A DNA stretch of 64,000 nucleotides from Oscillospiraceae bacterium (GCA_015067485.1 SVMJ01000001.1:1-64000); one strand, 5' to 3'. Positions 1-10,537 are shown, numbered from the stretch's first letter. A program made the numbers and translations. Notes: generated by a model not told the origin, from the letters alone.

Positions 1-325
1 TCACATTTTGGAAACTGCAACACTCGCAGAGAAAAACGGTATTTCCTGTGAAGTGTATAAACTCAATTCTATCACCGCGTTTGACTTGGATGCCTTGGCA
101 GAATCTGTTTCCAAAACCAAGCGATTGATCGTGGTGGAAGATTGTATGGATGTCGGTTGTGTTGGTCGTGATCTGATCGCAAAACTGAACGATTGCGGTG
201 TTTCATTCCGTGCAAAATTACTCAATCTCGGAACGGAATTTACCAAAAACGGTGATATGAATCACCTTTTTGCGGAAAATCAAATTGATGTTTCCGGAAT
301 TTACCGTGCAATTACGGAGGATTAA
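1..325 (+). CDS. dxs: 1-deoxy-D-xylulose-5-phosphate synthase, C-terminal fragment (truncated at left edge)
   Basis: Transketolase C-terminal-like sequence (LIVVEDCMDVGCVGRDLIAKL...LNLGTEF); reading frame open to window start; next to tlyA/nadK/argR/recN as in many Firmicutes. Confidence 0.75.
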   Translation, partial: HILETATLAEKNGISCEVYKLNSITAFDLDALAESVSKTKRLIVVEDCMDVGCVGRDLIAKLNDCGVSFRAKLLNLGTEFTKNGDMNHLFAENQIDVSGIYRAITED

Positions 326-328
326 TCT

Positions 329-1129
329 GTGGCAAAAATTCGTTTGGATGTTGCTTTGGTAGAGCGTGGCTTGATTGAAAGCCGTGAGCGCGCCAAAACA
401 ACCATTATGGAAGGCACCGTTTATGTAAACGCACAAAAGGCTGATAAACCTGGAATGCAGGTGTCCGATCAAGATGATATTGAAGTGCGTGGAAAAACGC
501 TCGCATACGTCAGTCGCGGTGGATTGAAACTCGAAAAAGCGCTTGATTATTTCGGAGTCGATCCAAGTGGCATGACAGTCATCGACGCAGGTGCATCCAC
601 CGGTGGTTTTTCCGATTGTCTGCTCAAGCGCAATGCAAAGAAGATTTATGCAGTCGACGTGGGCTATGGTCAGCTTGCATGGAGCATCCGAAACCATGAA
701 CGCGTAGTGTGTATGGAACGCACTAACATACGTTATCTGACCCATGAACAGATTCCGGAAGAATTGGATCTTGCGGTAATCGATGTTTCTTTCATTTCGC
801 TTTCCTTGGTACTTCCTGCGGTTTCCGGACTTTTATCCCAAAACGGGAAGATCCTTTGTCTGATCAAACCCCAATTTGAAGCAGGGCGCGATAAAGTGGG
901 GAAGAAAGGTGTTGTCCGTGATCCCGCGGTGCACCTTGAAGTTTTGGAACGCTTTTCTGATACCGCACATTCCCTTGGACTCTCGGTGCTCGGCATTACA
1001 TTTTCGCCGATTACGGGACCGGAAGGCAATATTGAATTTTTGGGACATTTATCTAAGTGTGCACAGGAAGAGCCGACCTTAGATCTTACAGCTTTGCTCG
1101 ATGAAGCATACAGCAGTTTGAAAGGATAG
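329..1129 (+). CDS. tlyA: TlyA family rRNA (cytidine-2'-O)-methyltransferase / hemolysin-like, GTG start
   Basis: S4 domain start (RLDVALVERGLIESRERAKTTIMEGTVYVN) then FtsJ-like motif (DAGASTGGFSDCLL). Confidence 0.93.
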   Translation: MAKIRLDVALVERGLIESRERAKTTIMEGTVYVNAQKADKPGMQVSDQDDIEVRGKTLAYVSRGGLKLEKALDYFGVDPSGMTVIDAGASTGGFSDCLLKRNAKKIYAVDVGYGQLAWSIRNHERVVCMERTNIRYLTHEQIPEELDLAVIDVSFISLSLVLPAVSGLLSQNGKILCLIKPQFEAGRDKVGKKGVVRDPAVHLEVLERFSDTAHSLGLSVLGITFSPITGPEGNIEFLGHLSKCAQEEPTLDLTALLDEAYSSLKG

Positions 1130-2005
1130 ATGAGTATGAAACGAGTGATGTTATCGCCGAATCACACGCGTGATATTAACCTGGAACTCTCTAAAAAAAT
1201 CGCTACCATATTGAAAAAAGCCGATATTCAAGTCGTGCTTCCGGATCATATCCCGTTTTCCGGGGATGCGGATTTTGATGTTGTTCCGTTTGATCATGCC
1301 ATTCGCGATGCGGAGATGATCATCTGCCTTGGCGGCGACGGCTCCATTCTGAACATCGCAAAACCGGCCGCAATTCATGAAATCCCGATTCTCGGCATTA
1401 ACAAGGGAAATATGGGATATATGACCGAGATGAATGCGAATGAGATCGAACTCCTTCCTGAAATCATTCTCGGCAAAAAATTCAATATTGATGAACGTAT
1501 GATGCTCAATGTTTCCATCATGCGTGGGGATGATACCATTTTCTCCACAGTCGCACTCAACGACGTTGGTGTCTGTAAGAGTGGTCTGACTAAAATCATT
1601 GACCTGGACGTATTTGCGGATAATTCTTTCATATCGCATTATAACGGCGATGGTGTTGTGATCGCATCTCCGACGGGTTCCACCGCATATTCCATGTCCG
1701 CAGGCGGTCCGATCATTGACCCGTTGGCACGCAATATCACCCTAACTCCGATTTGCTCTCATTCGCTCTCCGACAAGCCGATTGTTCTGTCTTATCGCCG
1801 CACCATTTCCATTCTCGCGAAAACGATCGCGGATGACATGATCGTTGTCAGCGCAGACGGTGGCGAGAGCATTCCGGTTCGTTACGGCGATCGTGTCATT
1901 ATCAACATTTCAGATTTGAAAACGCGCTTGATCCGCTATAAAGATCGCAATTTCTATGACATTGTCTACAGTAAACTCTCCGATCGAAGGGTGGACGAAA
2001 GATGA
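1130..2005 (+). CDS. nadK: NAD(+) kinase
   Basis: GGDGSILNIAK and NGDGVVIASPTGSTAYSMSAGGPI motifs. Confidence 0.96.
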   Translation: MSMKRVMLSPNHTRDINLELSKKIATILKKADIQVVLPDHIPFSGDADFDVVPFDHAIRDAEMIICLGGDGSILNIAKPAAIHEIPILGINKGNMGYMTEMNANEIELLPEIILGKKFNIDERMMLNVSIMRGDDTIFSTVALNDVGVCKSGLTKIIDLDVFADNSFISHYNGDGVVIASPTGSTAYSMSAGGPIIDPLARNITLTPICSHSLSDKPIVLSYRRTISILAKTIADDMIVVSADGGESIPVRYGDRVIINISDLKTRLIRYKDRNFYDIVYSKLSDRRVDER

Positions 2006-2460
2006 AATCCCAGCGCCAAGCAAAAATTTTAAGTCTCATTCAGGAATATGAGATCGAAACCCAAATGGAACTTACCGATAAACTCAATGAATCCGGTTTT
2101 TCGGCAACCCAGGCAACCGTTTCCCGTGATATCAAAGAACTTCATTTGGTCAAATCGATTTCAAAATCCGGAAAAAGTAAATACAGCACGAGTGCATCGC
2201 ACACCGCGAGTGCATTTTCTTCGCGGCTTCTCACCATTTTCCGCGAAAGCGTGCTCTCGTATGATTTTGCACAAAACATCGTTGTTATCAAAACCATGCC
2301 GGGGCTTGCATCCGCTGCATGTTCCGCGCTTGACGGAATGCATGTATCCGATGTCGTCGGCACAATTGCAGGTGATGACACGGGCTTTTTAGTCATGCGC
2401 ACCACAAAAGCCGCAACTGCTTTTTGTGCTGAACTCAAACGGATCTTAGTCAACCAGTAG
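2002..2460 (+). CDS. argR: Arginine repressor
   Basis: Length ~150 aa; N-terminal wHTH (TQATVSRDIKELHLVK) and C-terminal GTIAGDDTGFLVMRT; between nadK and recN. Confidence 0.95.
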   Translation: MKSQRQAKILSLIQEYEIETQMELTDKLNESGFSATQATVSRDIKELHLVKSISKSGKSKYSTSASHTASAFSSRLLTIFRESVLSYDFAQNIVVIKTMPGLASAACSALDGMHVSDVVGTIAGDDTGFLVMRTTKAATAFCAELKRILVNQ

Positions 2461-2473
2461 GAGGGATTTTGCC

Positions 2474-4171
2474 GTGCTTTCAGTCCTTCACATCGAGAAT
2501 ATTGCAGTCATCGAGCGTTGCGATCTAGAGTTTCGGCACGGTTTCCATGTTCTGACAGGTGAGACGGGCGCGGGTAAATCAATCATCATCGATGCGCTCA
2601 ACATGATACTTGGTGAACGTACATCACGTGATTTGATCCGCTCCGGTGCAGAGAAAGCGCTGGTCAGTGCATTGTTTGATATCCGTGATTCTGATGCTGC
2701 AATCTGGCTTTCCGAATGCGGGTATGAAAATGAAGACGACCCGGATATGCTTTTATTGCAGAGAGAGATCTCGCTTGACGGGCGCAACAACTGCCGCATC
2801 AACGGACGTCCTGCAACAGTATCTTTGCTAAAAGAGCTCGGCTCTCTCTTGGTAAACATCCACGGTCAGCACGGCAGTCAGCAACTCTTAAACCGTGAAT
2901 TTCATGCGACTTTTTTAGACCGCTTCACCGAAGATCCGGACGGACTTTTTGCACAATATCAGTCGGCATTTGATACATATACGAGTCTCTGTTCCGAAGA
3001 AAAAACAATCATTACCAACGAGGAAGAAAAAGCGCGCAGGATTGAATTTTTGAACTATCAGATCAACGAACTGACTTCTGCAAATTTGCGTATTGGTGAA
3101 GATGTTGAACTTACAGAACGCCGTAAAGTCCTGCAAAATTCAACCAAGTTGATCGATTCTCTATCTCAGATCTATACATTATTTTCCGGCACCGATGATA
3201 CGCCCGGAATCACCGCATCCATTCAGCAGGCGGACCGTATCTTAAACCAAATTGCGGGTATCACATCCGATTTGGAATCCTGGTCAGCCGGTCTCACCGC
3301 AACCGTTGATTCTCTTTACGATTTTTCCGAGAATATTCGCGGATATTTGGATGAAATTGATTGCTCGCCCGAAGAAATTGAGCAAATCGAATCCCGATAT
3401 GATTTGATCCGCAAATTAAAAGGGAAGTACGGAAACTCGGTGGAAGAGATGCTTGCTTTCCTGGACAATGCAAGGGCTGAACTGGACGATATTACATTCG
3501 CTTCCGAGCGCGCCGAAAAACTCGCGCGTGAACGTAAAGAAGCCCAAGAAAAAGCCGAAGCGCTTGCAATTGCATTGTTTGATCTACGCACTCTCTCGGC
3601 CCGCGAACTCGAAACTCGCGTCTCTGAAGAACTGCATTCGCTTGATATGAAAAACGTTGTATTTTCGGTTTCTGTTTCAAAACGCAACACACTCGACCGT
3701 CGAGGCTTGGATGATGTTGAATTTCTCATTTCAACCAATCCGGGTGAACCGTTAAAGCCTTTAGAAAAAATCGCATCAGGCGGTGAATTATCCCGCATAA
3801 TGCTTGCGATTCAAAATGTGTTTGCAGAAAAAGACCATGTACCCACTTTGATTTTTGACGAAGTGGATTCCGGAATCAGCGGTCGTGCGGCACAGCGCGT
3901 TGCAGAAAAGCTGTGGACGGTATCAGGCTGCAAGCAAGTAATTTGTGTTTCGCATTTGTCGCAAATCGCCGCAATGGCTGATGAGCATTTTTACATAGAA
4001 AAAGTTGTTCGAAACGAGCGCACCTATACGCAAGTGCTTCCGCTGGATTTTGACGGGCGCGTCATGGAACTTGCTCGTATTACGGGCGGTAGTGATATCA
4101 CAGAAATGACGCGTAATAATGCGCGAGATTTACTTTTCATTGCAGAACAATTAAAAAAGGAGTTACGATAA
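2474..4171 (+). CDS. recN: DNA repair protein RecN, GTG start
   Basis: Walker [15 protein letters not shown], signature [13 protein letters not shown], Walker [17 protein letters not shown]. Confidence 0.97.
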   Translation: MLSVLHIENIAVIERCDLEFRHGFHVLTGETGAGKSIIIDALNMILGERTSRDLIRSGAEKALVSALFDIRDSDAAIWLSECGYENEDDPDMLLLQREISLDGRNNCRINGRPATVSLLKELGSLLVNIHGQHGSQQLLNREFHATFLDRFTEDPDGLFAQYQSAFDTYTSLCSEEKTIITNEEEKARRIEFLNYQINELTSANLRIGEDVELTERRKVLQNSTKLIDSLSQIYTLFSGTDDTPGITASIQQADRILNQIAGITSDLESWSAGLTATVDSLYDFSENIRGYLDEIDCSPEEIEQIESRYDLIRKLKGKYGNSVEEMLAFLDNARAELDDITFASERAEKLARERKEAQEKAEALAIALFDLRTLSARELETRVSEELHSLDMKNVVFSVSVSKRNTLDRRGLDDVEFLISTNPGEPLKPLEKIASGGELSRIMLAIQNVFAEKDHVPTLIFDEVDSGISGRAAQRVAEKLWTVSGCKQVICVSHLSQIAAMADEHFYIEKVVRNERTYTQVLPLDFDGRVMELARITGGSDITEMTRNNARDLLFIAEQLKKELR

Positions 4172-5397
4172 TGACTTTATTTGAAGAACTGAAAGCGCGT
4201 GGTTTGGTTGCGCAATTTACCAACGAAGAAGAAATCAAGCATATGCTGGACGAAGAAAAGATCACATTTTACTGCGGTTTTGACCCGACTGCCGACAGTT
4301 TGACGGTCGGTCACTTTCTGGTTCTGACTGTTATGAAGCGTTTGCAGATGGCAGGCCACCGTCCGATCGCTTTGCTTGGTGGAGGTACCACTTTGGTTGG
4401 TGATCCGACAGGGAAGACCGATATGCGTAAAATGCTCACCATCGAGCAGATCCAGAACAATGCAAACCGTTTCAAAGAACAGATGAGCAGATTCATCGAC
4501 TTTTCCGATGATAAGGCGATTATGGTCAACAACGCGGATTGGCTTTTGGAACTGAAATACTTGGAATTCTTGCGTGAAATCGGTATTTATTTCTCGGTCA
4601 ACCGTATGCTCACCGCAGAATGCTTTAAGAGCCGTTTGGAAAAAGGCTTGACTTTCATTGAATTCAACTATATGCTCATGCAGAGTTACGACTTTCTCAT
4701 GCTTCATAAGAAATATGGTTGCCGCTTGGAAGTCGGTGGTGATGACCAGTGGTCCAACATTTTGGGCGGTACCGATTTGATCCGCCGTGTTACCGGTGAT
4801 ACCGGTCACGGTTTGACTTTCACCTTGCTCACTACTTCAGAAGGCAAAAAGATGGGCAAGACGGAAAAGGGTGCTGTTTGGCTCGATCCCGAAAAAACTC
4901 CGCCGTACGAATTTTATCAGTACTGGCGCAACACACGCGACGACGATGTCATCCGTTGTATGAAAATGTTGACGTTTGTTTCGCTGGATGAAATCGCGCA
5001 GTACGAAAGTTTGACCGGCAGTGAACTCAACGTCGCAAAAGAACGCTTAGCATATGAACTGACTTTGATGGTTCACGGCGAAGAAGAAGCGAAAAAGGCA
5101 CAGGAAGCGGCACGTTCACTCTTCAGCGCACAGACCGATTCCGAGAATATGCCGTCTACCGACTTTACATTTGACGGTTTAGAATCCGATACCATCTCGG
5201 TTGCTGACTTGCTCGTCCATTGCAAATTGGCTCCGTCCCGCTCGGAAGCAAAGCGTAATATTACACAGGGCGGTGTGGAAGTAAACGATGTCAAGGTAAC
5301 CGACTTTGGTGCAAAAGTTTCCGCTGCAGACTTCAAAGACGGAAAACTCATCATCAAAAAAGGCAAGAAAACCTACCATCGTGTCAACTTAGTATAA
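4171..5397 (+). CDS. tyrS: Tyrosyl-tRNA synthetase
   Basis: [24 protein letters not shown] (KMSKS-like), C-terminal S4 domain. Confidence 0.97.
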   Translation: MTLFEELKARGLVAQFTNEEEIKHMLDEEKITFYCGFDPTADSLTVGHFLVLTVMKRLQMAGHRPIALLGGGTTLVGDPTGKTDMRKMLTIEQIQNNANRFKEQMSRFIDFSDDKAIMVNNADWLLELKYLEFLREIGIYFSVNRMLTAECFKSRLEKGLTFIEFNYMLMQSYDFLMLHKKYGCRLEVGGDDQWSNILGGTDLIRRVTGDTGHGLTFTLLTTSEGKKMGKTEKGAVWLDPEKTPPYEFYQYWRNTRDDDVIRCMKMLTFVSLDEIAQYESLTGSELNVAKERLAYELTLMVHGEEEAKKAQEAARSLFSAQTDSENMPSTDFTFDGLESDTISVADLLVHCKLAPSRSEAKRNITQGGVEVNDVKVTDFGAKVSAADFKDGKLIIKKGKKTYHRVNLV

Positions 5398-5400
5398 ATG

Positions 5401-5430
5401 AAAACGGTCTGACTAACGTCAGACCGTTTT
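5401..5430. terminator. Bidirectional intrinsic terminator between tyrS and tmcAL
   Basis: Inverted repeat AAAACGGTCTGACTAACGTCAGACCGTTTT. Confidence 0.85.
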
Positions 5431-6621
5431 ATTATGTTTTCCAGGTAAATAGATTGGGCTGATATTCCATTCCTGTTGTCCTGACATGGGAGTTGGCATT
5501 CCCAATACATAAAGATCGGTTGCCAAAACTTCAAGATCGAACACATTTTTGGAAAGTCCGGATAAGTTTTTGGCGTGCGCCGGCTTTGTGATGATTGGAA
5601 GTTCGGTTTTGGTTTTTGAAAGCAATTCACGCCCGGTATCATTAAACGCCAAAACACGCAGATACGGAGGGGTTTGTATGCAAAAATCTCTTGGAATACC
5701 AAGGAATGCGTTAAAGAAAATTCTGCGGATCCGCGCATGGGTATAGCGCTTGGTTTTGGTATATTCAATCGCATCATGGAGCGTAGACGTCTTTTGCAGC
5801 GCCTCTTTAATACGAAATTGCAATCCTTCGCCGACGTCCGCAAAACGTAAAAAGTCATCAGAATCCAGCCCTTTTAACGCGGCAGGAACGATGCGAGAAA
5901 AAGCATCTGCAAAAACAGGGCAATGCCCGGCATCAATTTCTTCCAAATAAGAATCGGAGAACGGTAGAAAATCAGAGATATGCGTAAAATCATTTTGCTT
6001 CCACAGATTTCGGATGTTAGAAGCGCTGGAATATTCATCACTTGTAACGGTTGAATCGTGATCGATTTGATGACGTTTTACCGGGAATAATTCGATTTTT
6101 CGCTTGTTTTGAAGCGCTTTGATGTATTCAACCGCAAGAATGTTATTCGGCTCGCGCAAAATCTCTGCACATTCAACCGAAAGCTCCGAAACTGCTTTTT
6201 CACGCGCTGCTGCAAAGGTCATTCCACTTGCCAGATATGGCTTTATTTTGTCGAAAAAAACATCAGAAATGAGAAAATCCGCGATTTTTTGCATCAATTT
6301 AATATTATTTGTTTCGACACCGAAAGAAATCGTCGTAAGTTCCGGAATTGCGGTCAATAAGGAGACCGCACCGTTTGCAAAGCGTTCCGCAGAAGAGAGC
6401 ACCCACGGGGTAGGGAGTTCAATCACCAAATCCGCACCGCCACGAACCGCATTTTCTGCGCGGAGATGTTTCCGAACGATCGCAGGTTCACCGCGTTGCA
6501 CAAAATTACCACTCATCACGCAAACAACCGCATCAGCGCTCAAACGAACCTGATTTAAGTGATATAAATGTCCGTAATGAAATGGATTATATTCACATAC
6601 AACTCCGCAAACTTTCATCAA
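5419..6621 (-). CDS. tmcAL: tRNA(Met) cytidine acetate ligase-type nucleotidyltransferase
   Basis: VCGVVCEYNPFHYGHLYHL, VVCVMSGNFVQRGEPAIV, GADLVIELPT motifs. Confidence 0.9.
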   Translation of the reverse strand: MMKVCGVVCEYNPFHYGHLYHLNQVRLSADAVVCVMSGNFVQRGEPAIVRKHLRAENAVRGGADLVIELPTPWVLSSAERFANGAVSLLTAIPELTTISFGVETNNIKLMQKIADFLISDVFFDKIKPYLASGMTFAAAREKAVSELSVECAEILREPNNILAVEYIKALQNKRKIELFPVKRHQIDHDSTVTSDEYSSASNIRNLWKQNDFTHISDFLPFSDSYLEEIDAGHCPVFADAFSRIVPAALKGLDSDDFLRFADVGEGLQFRIKEALQKTSTLHDAIEYTKTKRYTHARIRRIFFNAFLGIPRDFCIQTPPYLRVLAFNDTGRELLSKTKTELPIITKPAHAKNLSGLSKNVFDLEVLATDLYVLGMPTPMSGQQEWNISPIYLPGKHNKTV

Positions 6622-6641
6622 AACAACTCCTTATAGATACC

Positions 6642-6670
6642 ATTTTACTGTGATTTTAACTTTTTTTCAA
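6642..6670 (-). promoter_or_regulatory. Candidate sigma-A promoter for tmcAL (CTTGAAA-N17-TAAAAT)
   Basis: Minus-strand TTGAAA, 17-bp spacer, TAAAAT just upstream of tmcAL; end coordinates approximate. Confidence 0.5.
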
Positions 6671-6875
6671 GTCATACAGTTTGTTAAAAAAATCACAAAT
6701 TATGTTATAAATGAATGTATGGTATTAGAAGGACGTATTATTCTGTTGTGCTTTTGATTCTGTGCCAAAACATGACTTCGTGTAAAAGGCGAACCGCTGA
6801 TTAGTATACCGATTGGCCGAACAGAATTCTGAATGAAATTTAGAATTACAACAAAAACATTGTTCGATAGAAACG

Positions 6876-6921
6876 TTCTGTTTGATACAAGATTCGTTTG
6901 AACAATTTCTATCAAACAGAA
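6876..6921. repeat. 12-bp perfect inverted repeat TTCTGTTTGATA...TATCAAACAGAA in an AT-rich non-coding region
   Basis: Arms 6876-6887 and 6910-6921. Confidence 0.7.
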
Positions 6922-7151
6922 AACGGAGAAAATTTTTCTTCCAATAATGTAGATGAAAAAAACAAGCAAAACTTTACATGATAAATAGAAAAAGTTTTTG
7001 AAATTATACGATACATTCATAAATGGATCTTTCTGCCGAAGAACATTTAAATCAGCTCTCATCAGCCTGTTCCGCAATTCCACCCATCCTATAATATACA
7101 TTTATAATATCATTCTCACTCCATTCACTCTCCGTCTTTCATCTCCACTCC

Positions 7152-7183
7152 AAATTAAGTAAAATTTTTATTTTGCTTAATTT
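7152..7183. repeat. AT-rich hairpin AAATTAAGTAAAAT-TTTT-ATTTTGCTTAATTT
   Basis: 14-bp arms, one T/G mismatch. Confidence 0.6.
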
Positions 7184-7248
7184 TATATCTGAGTGTCGGG
7201 AAGTGATCGGCAGATGCTGTCGCGCTATTTGCAGCACTTCCCTGTGAT

Positions 7249-8433
7249 TTACTCACTTCGCAAAGCTTGAATCGGATCAAGTTTTGATGCCCGAATTGCA
7301 GGAATCACCGAAAACAAAATTCCGAGAATCACGGTCAACAGTTCAATTTGAAAAAATAAACCAAAATTCAAACTTACCGCCGATAATATATTGTTCAAAA
7401 GAATGTATGACAGCAATATCCCGACAGTACCTCCTATCAGACCTCCAAGTGCTGAAATGATCGCACCTTCGCACATGAAGCACATGACAATATCTCTTTC
7501 CTTTGCGCCGATTGCCATGCAAATCCCAATTTCCTTTTTTCGTTCATTGACGGTCGCGAGCATCGTATTCATGATACCAAGCCCCGCCACGCAAAGTGAT
7601 ATTGCCGCAATTGCCGCGATTACAAGCCCGATAATGGATGTTGCTGAACGAAACCCATTCACATATTCGGCAATATTCTCCGCTTGATATTCCCCTTTTT
7701 TTCTGCGCTCCAAAAGTGTTACAATCTCATGTTCCGCTTTTGGGAAATCATTTGGATCGAAACAACGTACCGCAATCTGCGTAATATCGTTTTTTCCTCG
7801 CATTTGATTTAGCGTGGTGTACGGCAAATAAATAAAGTCCGGGATCGATCCGCCAACCAGTTGATTGATCGCATCTTTCTGCGGACTGACAACGCCGATG
7901 ATTTCAAATGTTTTATCGATCCCACTCACTGAAAGGACGATTTTTTTACCGACAATATTTTCCCTGCTGTAGAGTTTTTTTGCAAGTTCTGAATCGACGA
8001 TCGCAAGATTTGTGCTTGAATTTATATCATTTTTACTTAAAATTCTTCCAAACAGAAGACGGATATCCATTACTGAAGTCACATCAGAGTCAACACCCCA
8101 AAGTACCGACGTCCCGGTCGTTCCTTTAAGTTTATAGCTTCCGTATTCCATTACAATCGGAGATGCAGCTGACACTACCCCCACGTTTTCACGAATGACA
8201 TCGGCATCATCTTCTGATAATTTGCTTTTTTCATTGGAACCAAACACCGCCAGACTTTCAAATCCGATTTTATCCAGCTCTTGGTTTACAACAGAAACAC
8301 CGGCATCTCCCAACATCCGAATTAGCATGATGGAACCAACGCTGACTGCGATTGCAACCACCGTAAGTATAACGCGGATTCTTCCGCGCAGAGTCGATTG
8401 AACAGCAAACCGCACTACATTTGCAAAATTCAT
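7249..8433 (-). CDS. MacB/FtsX-like ABC transporter permease
   Basis: N-terminal MacB_PCD-like region; C-terminal LGIMNTMLATVNERKKEIGICMAIGAKERDI...PAIRASKLDPIQALRSE. Confidence 0.9.
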   Translation of the reverse strand: MNFANVVRFAVQSTLRGRIRVILTVVAIAVSVGSIMLIRMLGDAGVSVVNQELDKIGFESLAVFGSNEKSKLSEDDADVIRENVGVVSAASPIVMEYGSYKLKGTTGTSVLWGVDSDVTSVMDIRLLFGRILSKNDINSSTNLAIVDSELAKKLYSRENIVGKKIVLSVSGIDKTFEIIGVVSPQKDAINQLVGGSIPDFIYLPYTTLNQMRGKNDITQIAVRCFDPNDFPKAEHEIVTLLERRKKGEYQAENIAEYVNGFRSATSIIGLVIAAIAAISLCVAGLGIMNTMLATVNERKKEIGICMAIGAKERDIVMCFMCEGAIISALGGLIGGTVGILLSYILLNNILSAVSLNFGLFFQIELLTVILGILFSVIPAIRASKLDPIQALRSE

Positions 8434-9491
8434 TCTTTCACCAATACCTTTTGTCCCGTTTTCATTGTTTCAGATGGATTTATAACAACTTTATCACCAA
8501 ATTTTAGTCCATATAATATCTCAGTTTCCCGCTCCAATTCCAACCCGGTCATCACACGTCTGAGTTCCAAAACACCATCTTTTACCACATACACCAGTTC
8601 TCTGTTTTCTTTGTCCTGAAAAACACATTGATAAGGCAAAGAAAGAGTATTTTCGTGCTTTTCGGTACAAATCCTTGCATTTACACTATATCCCGGCTTC
8701 AGATTTTCATCAGCATTTTCCATCGTGATTTTGATTGGAACATACACCTCCTGTCCACCGATCAAACTCCCCTTTTTCCTTGCAGAGTTTGCAATGGAAC
8801 TCACGCGCCCCTTATATTTTTTATCTGGCAATGCATCACATGTAATATCCACGCTTTGACCTACCGCGATCGATGACAAATAAATTTCCGAAAGGTCGAC
8901 GGTTACTTGAAAACTACTGTAATCTGAGATTTTTGCCGCAACAGTAAGTCCATCAACTCTCCCATCATCAGAAACGTTCAACTCGGTGATAACACCGCTT
9001 GCAGGACTTCTGATCAACACATCGTTTCCGGAAACCGTCGGGACCAAGATGCTGTTTTCCAAGAAAATTCCATACTCCGAAACCGCAGATACAATTTGGT
9101 CTGTTAAATTGCTGATTTCCTTTGCAAACAGTATGGAGTTCTTTTCAGGCTCTTCCCGTTTCATCAATAAATCGCCTTGATCCACGCATTCGCCAAGTGA
9201 AACCGCAACATCCTTGATGAATGTATCATCCGCAAAAACGATATCGTAAATTCCAACCGAATCAATCGTTCCGGGCGCAATTACACTGTTGTAGATATCC
9301 TTTTGTTTGACGGTTGTTACCTCTACTAAAACAGGAGTTTCTGCTTGAACTGTTCTGTAATAGCAATAGAAACTTGCTGAAAGTAAACTACCACATAGTA
9401 AAACATAGCAAAATTTCTTACATCCCCTGCCCCTTCCCTTTTTTCGCGTTTTTTCGTATAAAAACAGAACGTTCGGAGAGAGTAATAACAT
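8430..9491 (-). CDS. HlyD/RND-type efflux periplasmic adaptor subunit
   Basis: Signal/TM N-terminus; biotinyl-lipoyl-like hairpin and beta-barrel segments (IRSPASGVITELNV, VSLPYQCVF-like); overlaps the permease start by 4 bp. Confidence 0.82.
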   Translation of the reverse strand: MLLLSPNVLFLYEKTRKKGRGRGCKKFCYVLLCGSLLSASFYCYYRTVQAETPVLVEVTTVKQKDIYNSVIAPGTIDSVGIYDIVFADDTFIKDVAVSLGECVDQGDLLMKREEPEKNSILFAKEISNLTDQIVSAVSEYGIFLENSILVPTVSGNDVLIRSPASGVITELNVSDDGRVDGLTVAAKISDYSSFQVTVDLSEIYLSSIAVGQSVDITCDALPDKKYKGRVSSIANSARKKGSLIGGQEVYVPIKITMENADENLKPGYSVNARICTEKHENTLSLPYQCVFQDKENRELVYVVKDGVLELRRVMTGLELERETEILYGLKFGDKVVINPSETMKTGQKVLVKE

Positions 9492-9516
9492 AAAATGCTG
9501 AATCGGAGTTGATTTT

Positions 9517-9702
9517 ATGTCATTGATTTCCTGTAGCAGCGACTGCTTTTATCAGGAAAACGGCTACTGCAATTTGGACCAGGTCGCCTCAGTCGGTGTC
9601 CCTTCCGAATCGGGTTGTATTCATTATATCCCGAAGGAAAAACCAAAATACAACACGGTGCGAAAAAAAGATGAAACAAGCCCGCCGTTCCAAACCAAAT
9701 AA
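9517..9702 (+). CDS. Small Cys-containing protein (DUF1540-like)
   Basis: 61 aa with four Cys (SCSSDCFYQENGYCNL...GCIHY); upstream of cwlJ. Confidence 0.55.
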   Translation: MSLISCSSDCFYQENGYCNLDQVASVGVPSESGCIHYIPKEKPKYNTVRKKDETSPPFQTK

Positions 9703-9739
9703 GATCAACATAAACTGGGTTTGGAAGGATGTGTTCTGA

Positions 9740-10180
9740 TTGGCATTTTCAGACCGTGAACTTTTGGCGCGCTTGATTGAGTGCGAAGCCGGTGGCGAAG
9801 GCGATACCGGGATGCGTGCAGTCGCCAGCGTTGTCATGAATCGTGTGAATGCCCCGGGCGGCGAATACGCCAGAGTCGGTCAAGGAAGTATCCGAAATAT
9901 CATTTTTCAACCAGACCAATTTGTCTGTGCCTCCACCTTCGAAAATGGAGTTCCAAACTCTCAAAACATCTATAATATGCGCCCAACTCAGGTCCACTAC
10001 GACATTGCCGACTGGGCAATCGCAGGAAATCGCTTGACATCACTCGGTACTGCACTTTGGTTTTACAACCCTTACGATGCTCCGTGCCGCCCAATGTTCC
10101 CCGGTCCAAGTGGCGTGTACTTGACCAAAATCCGCAAGCACTGCTTCTATAATCCGACCGACGCTTATTACAATACATAA
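9740..10180 (+). CDS. cwlJ: Spore germination cell-wall hydrolase, CwlJ/SleB-type, probable TTG start
   Basis: RLIECEAGGEGDTGMRAVASVVMNRV catalytic region; followed by gerQ. Confidence 0.9.
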   Translation: MAFSDRELLARLIECEAGGEGDTGMRAVASVVMNRVNAPGGEYARVGQGSIRNIIFQPDQFVCASTFENGVPNSQNIYNMRPTQVHYDIADWAIAGNRLTSLGTALWFYNPYDAPCRPMFPGPSGVYLTKIRKHCFYNPTDAYYNT

Positions 10181-10196
10181 TATGAGGTGTTAATTT

Positions 10197-10535
10197 ATGG
10201 ATCGTTCCAGCTTCCCCACAGACCTGTTCCAGCCCAATATCAGCGCAGAACAAATCGCAAATCCACAAACAAATGAAGAGGCCTTTCAGGCATCTATGCT
10301 TGGTTTGCTTGAAAAAGGCCGCGGTTACTATGTGATCGTGGAATTTCTGATCGGAACCCAAAACATGGTGATCAAAGACGGTATTCTCGTAGGCGTTGGA
10401 AACAACTTCATCACATTGTACCAAGAAGAGGAAGACCGTTACGTCGTCTGTGATCTGTATTCGATCAAATTCATAAACTTCTACGATTCCAAAACAAAAC
10501 CGCGCAACATCCGCCCATTCCGCCAAACTGTATAA
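10197..10535 (+). CDS. gerQ: Spore coat protein GerQ
   Basis: EAFQASMLGLLEKGRGYYVIVEFLIGTQNMVIKDGILVGVGNNFITLY is GerQ-like; adjacent to cwlJ. Confidence 0.9.
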   Translation: MDRSSFPTDLFQPNISAEQIANPQTNEEAFQASMLGLLEKGRGYYVIVEFLIGTQNMVIKDGILVGVGNNFITLYQEEEDRYVVCDLYSIKFINFYDSKTKPRNIRPFRQTV

Positions 10536-10537
10536 AT

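Noticed and set aside
4100-4171. T-box leader for tyrS
   Set aside because: tyrS start overlaps recN stop; no leader space.
6700-7101. 133-aa minus-strand ORF in the AT-rich island
   Set aside because: No SD, low-complexity AT-driven composition, no recognisable domain; not called as a gene.
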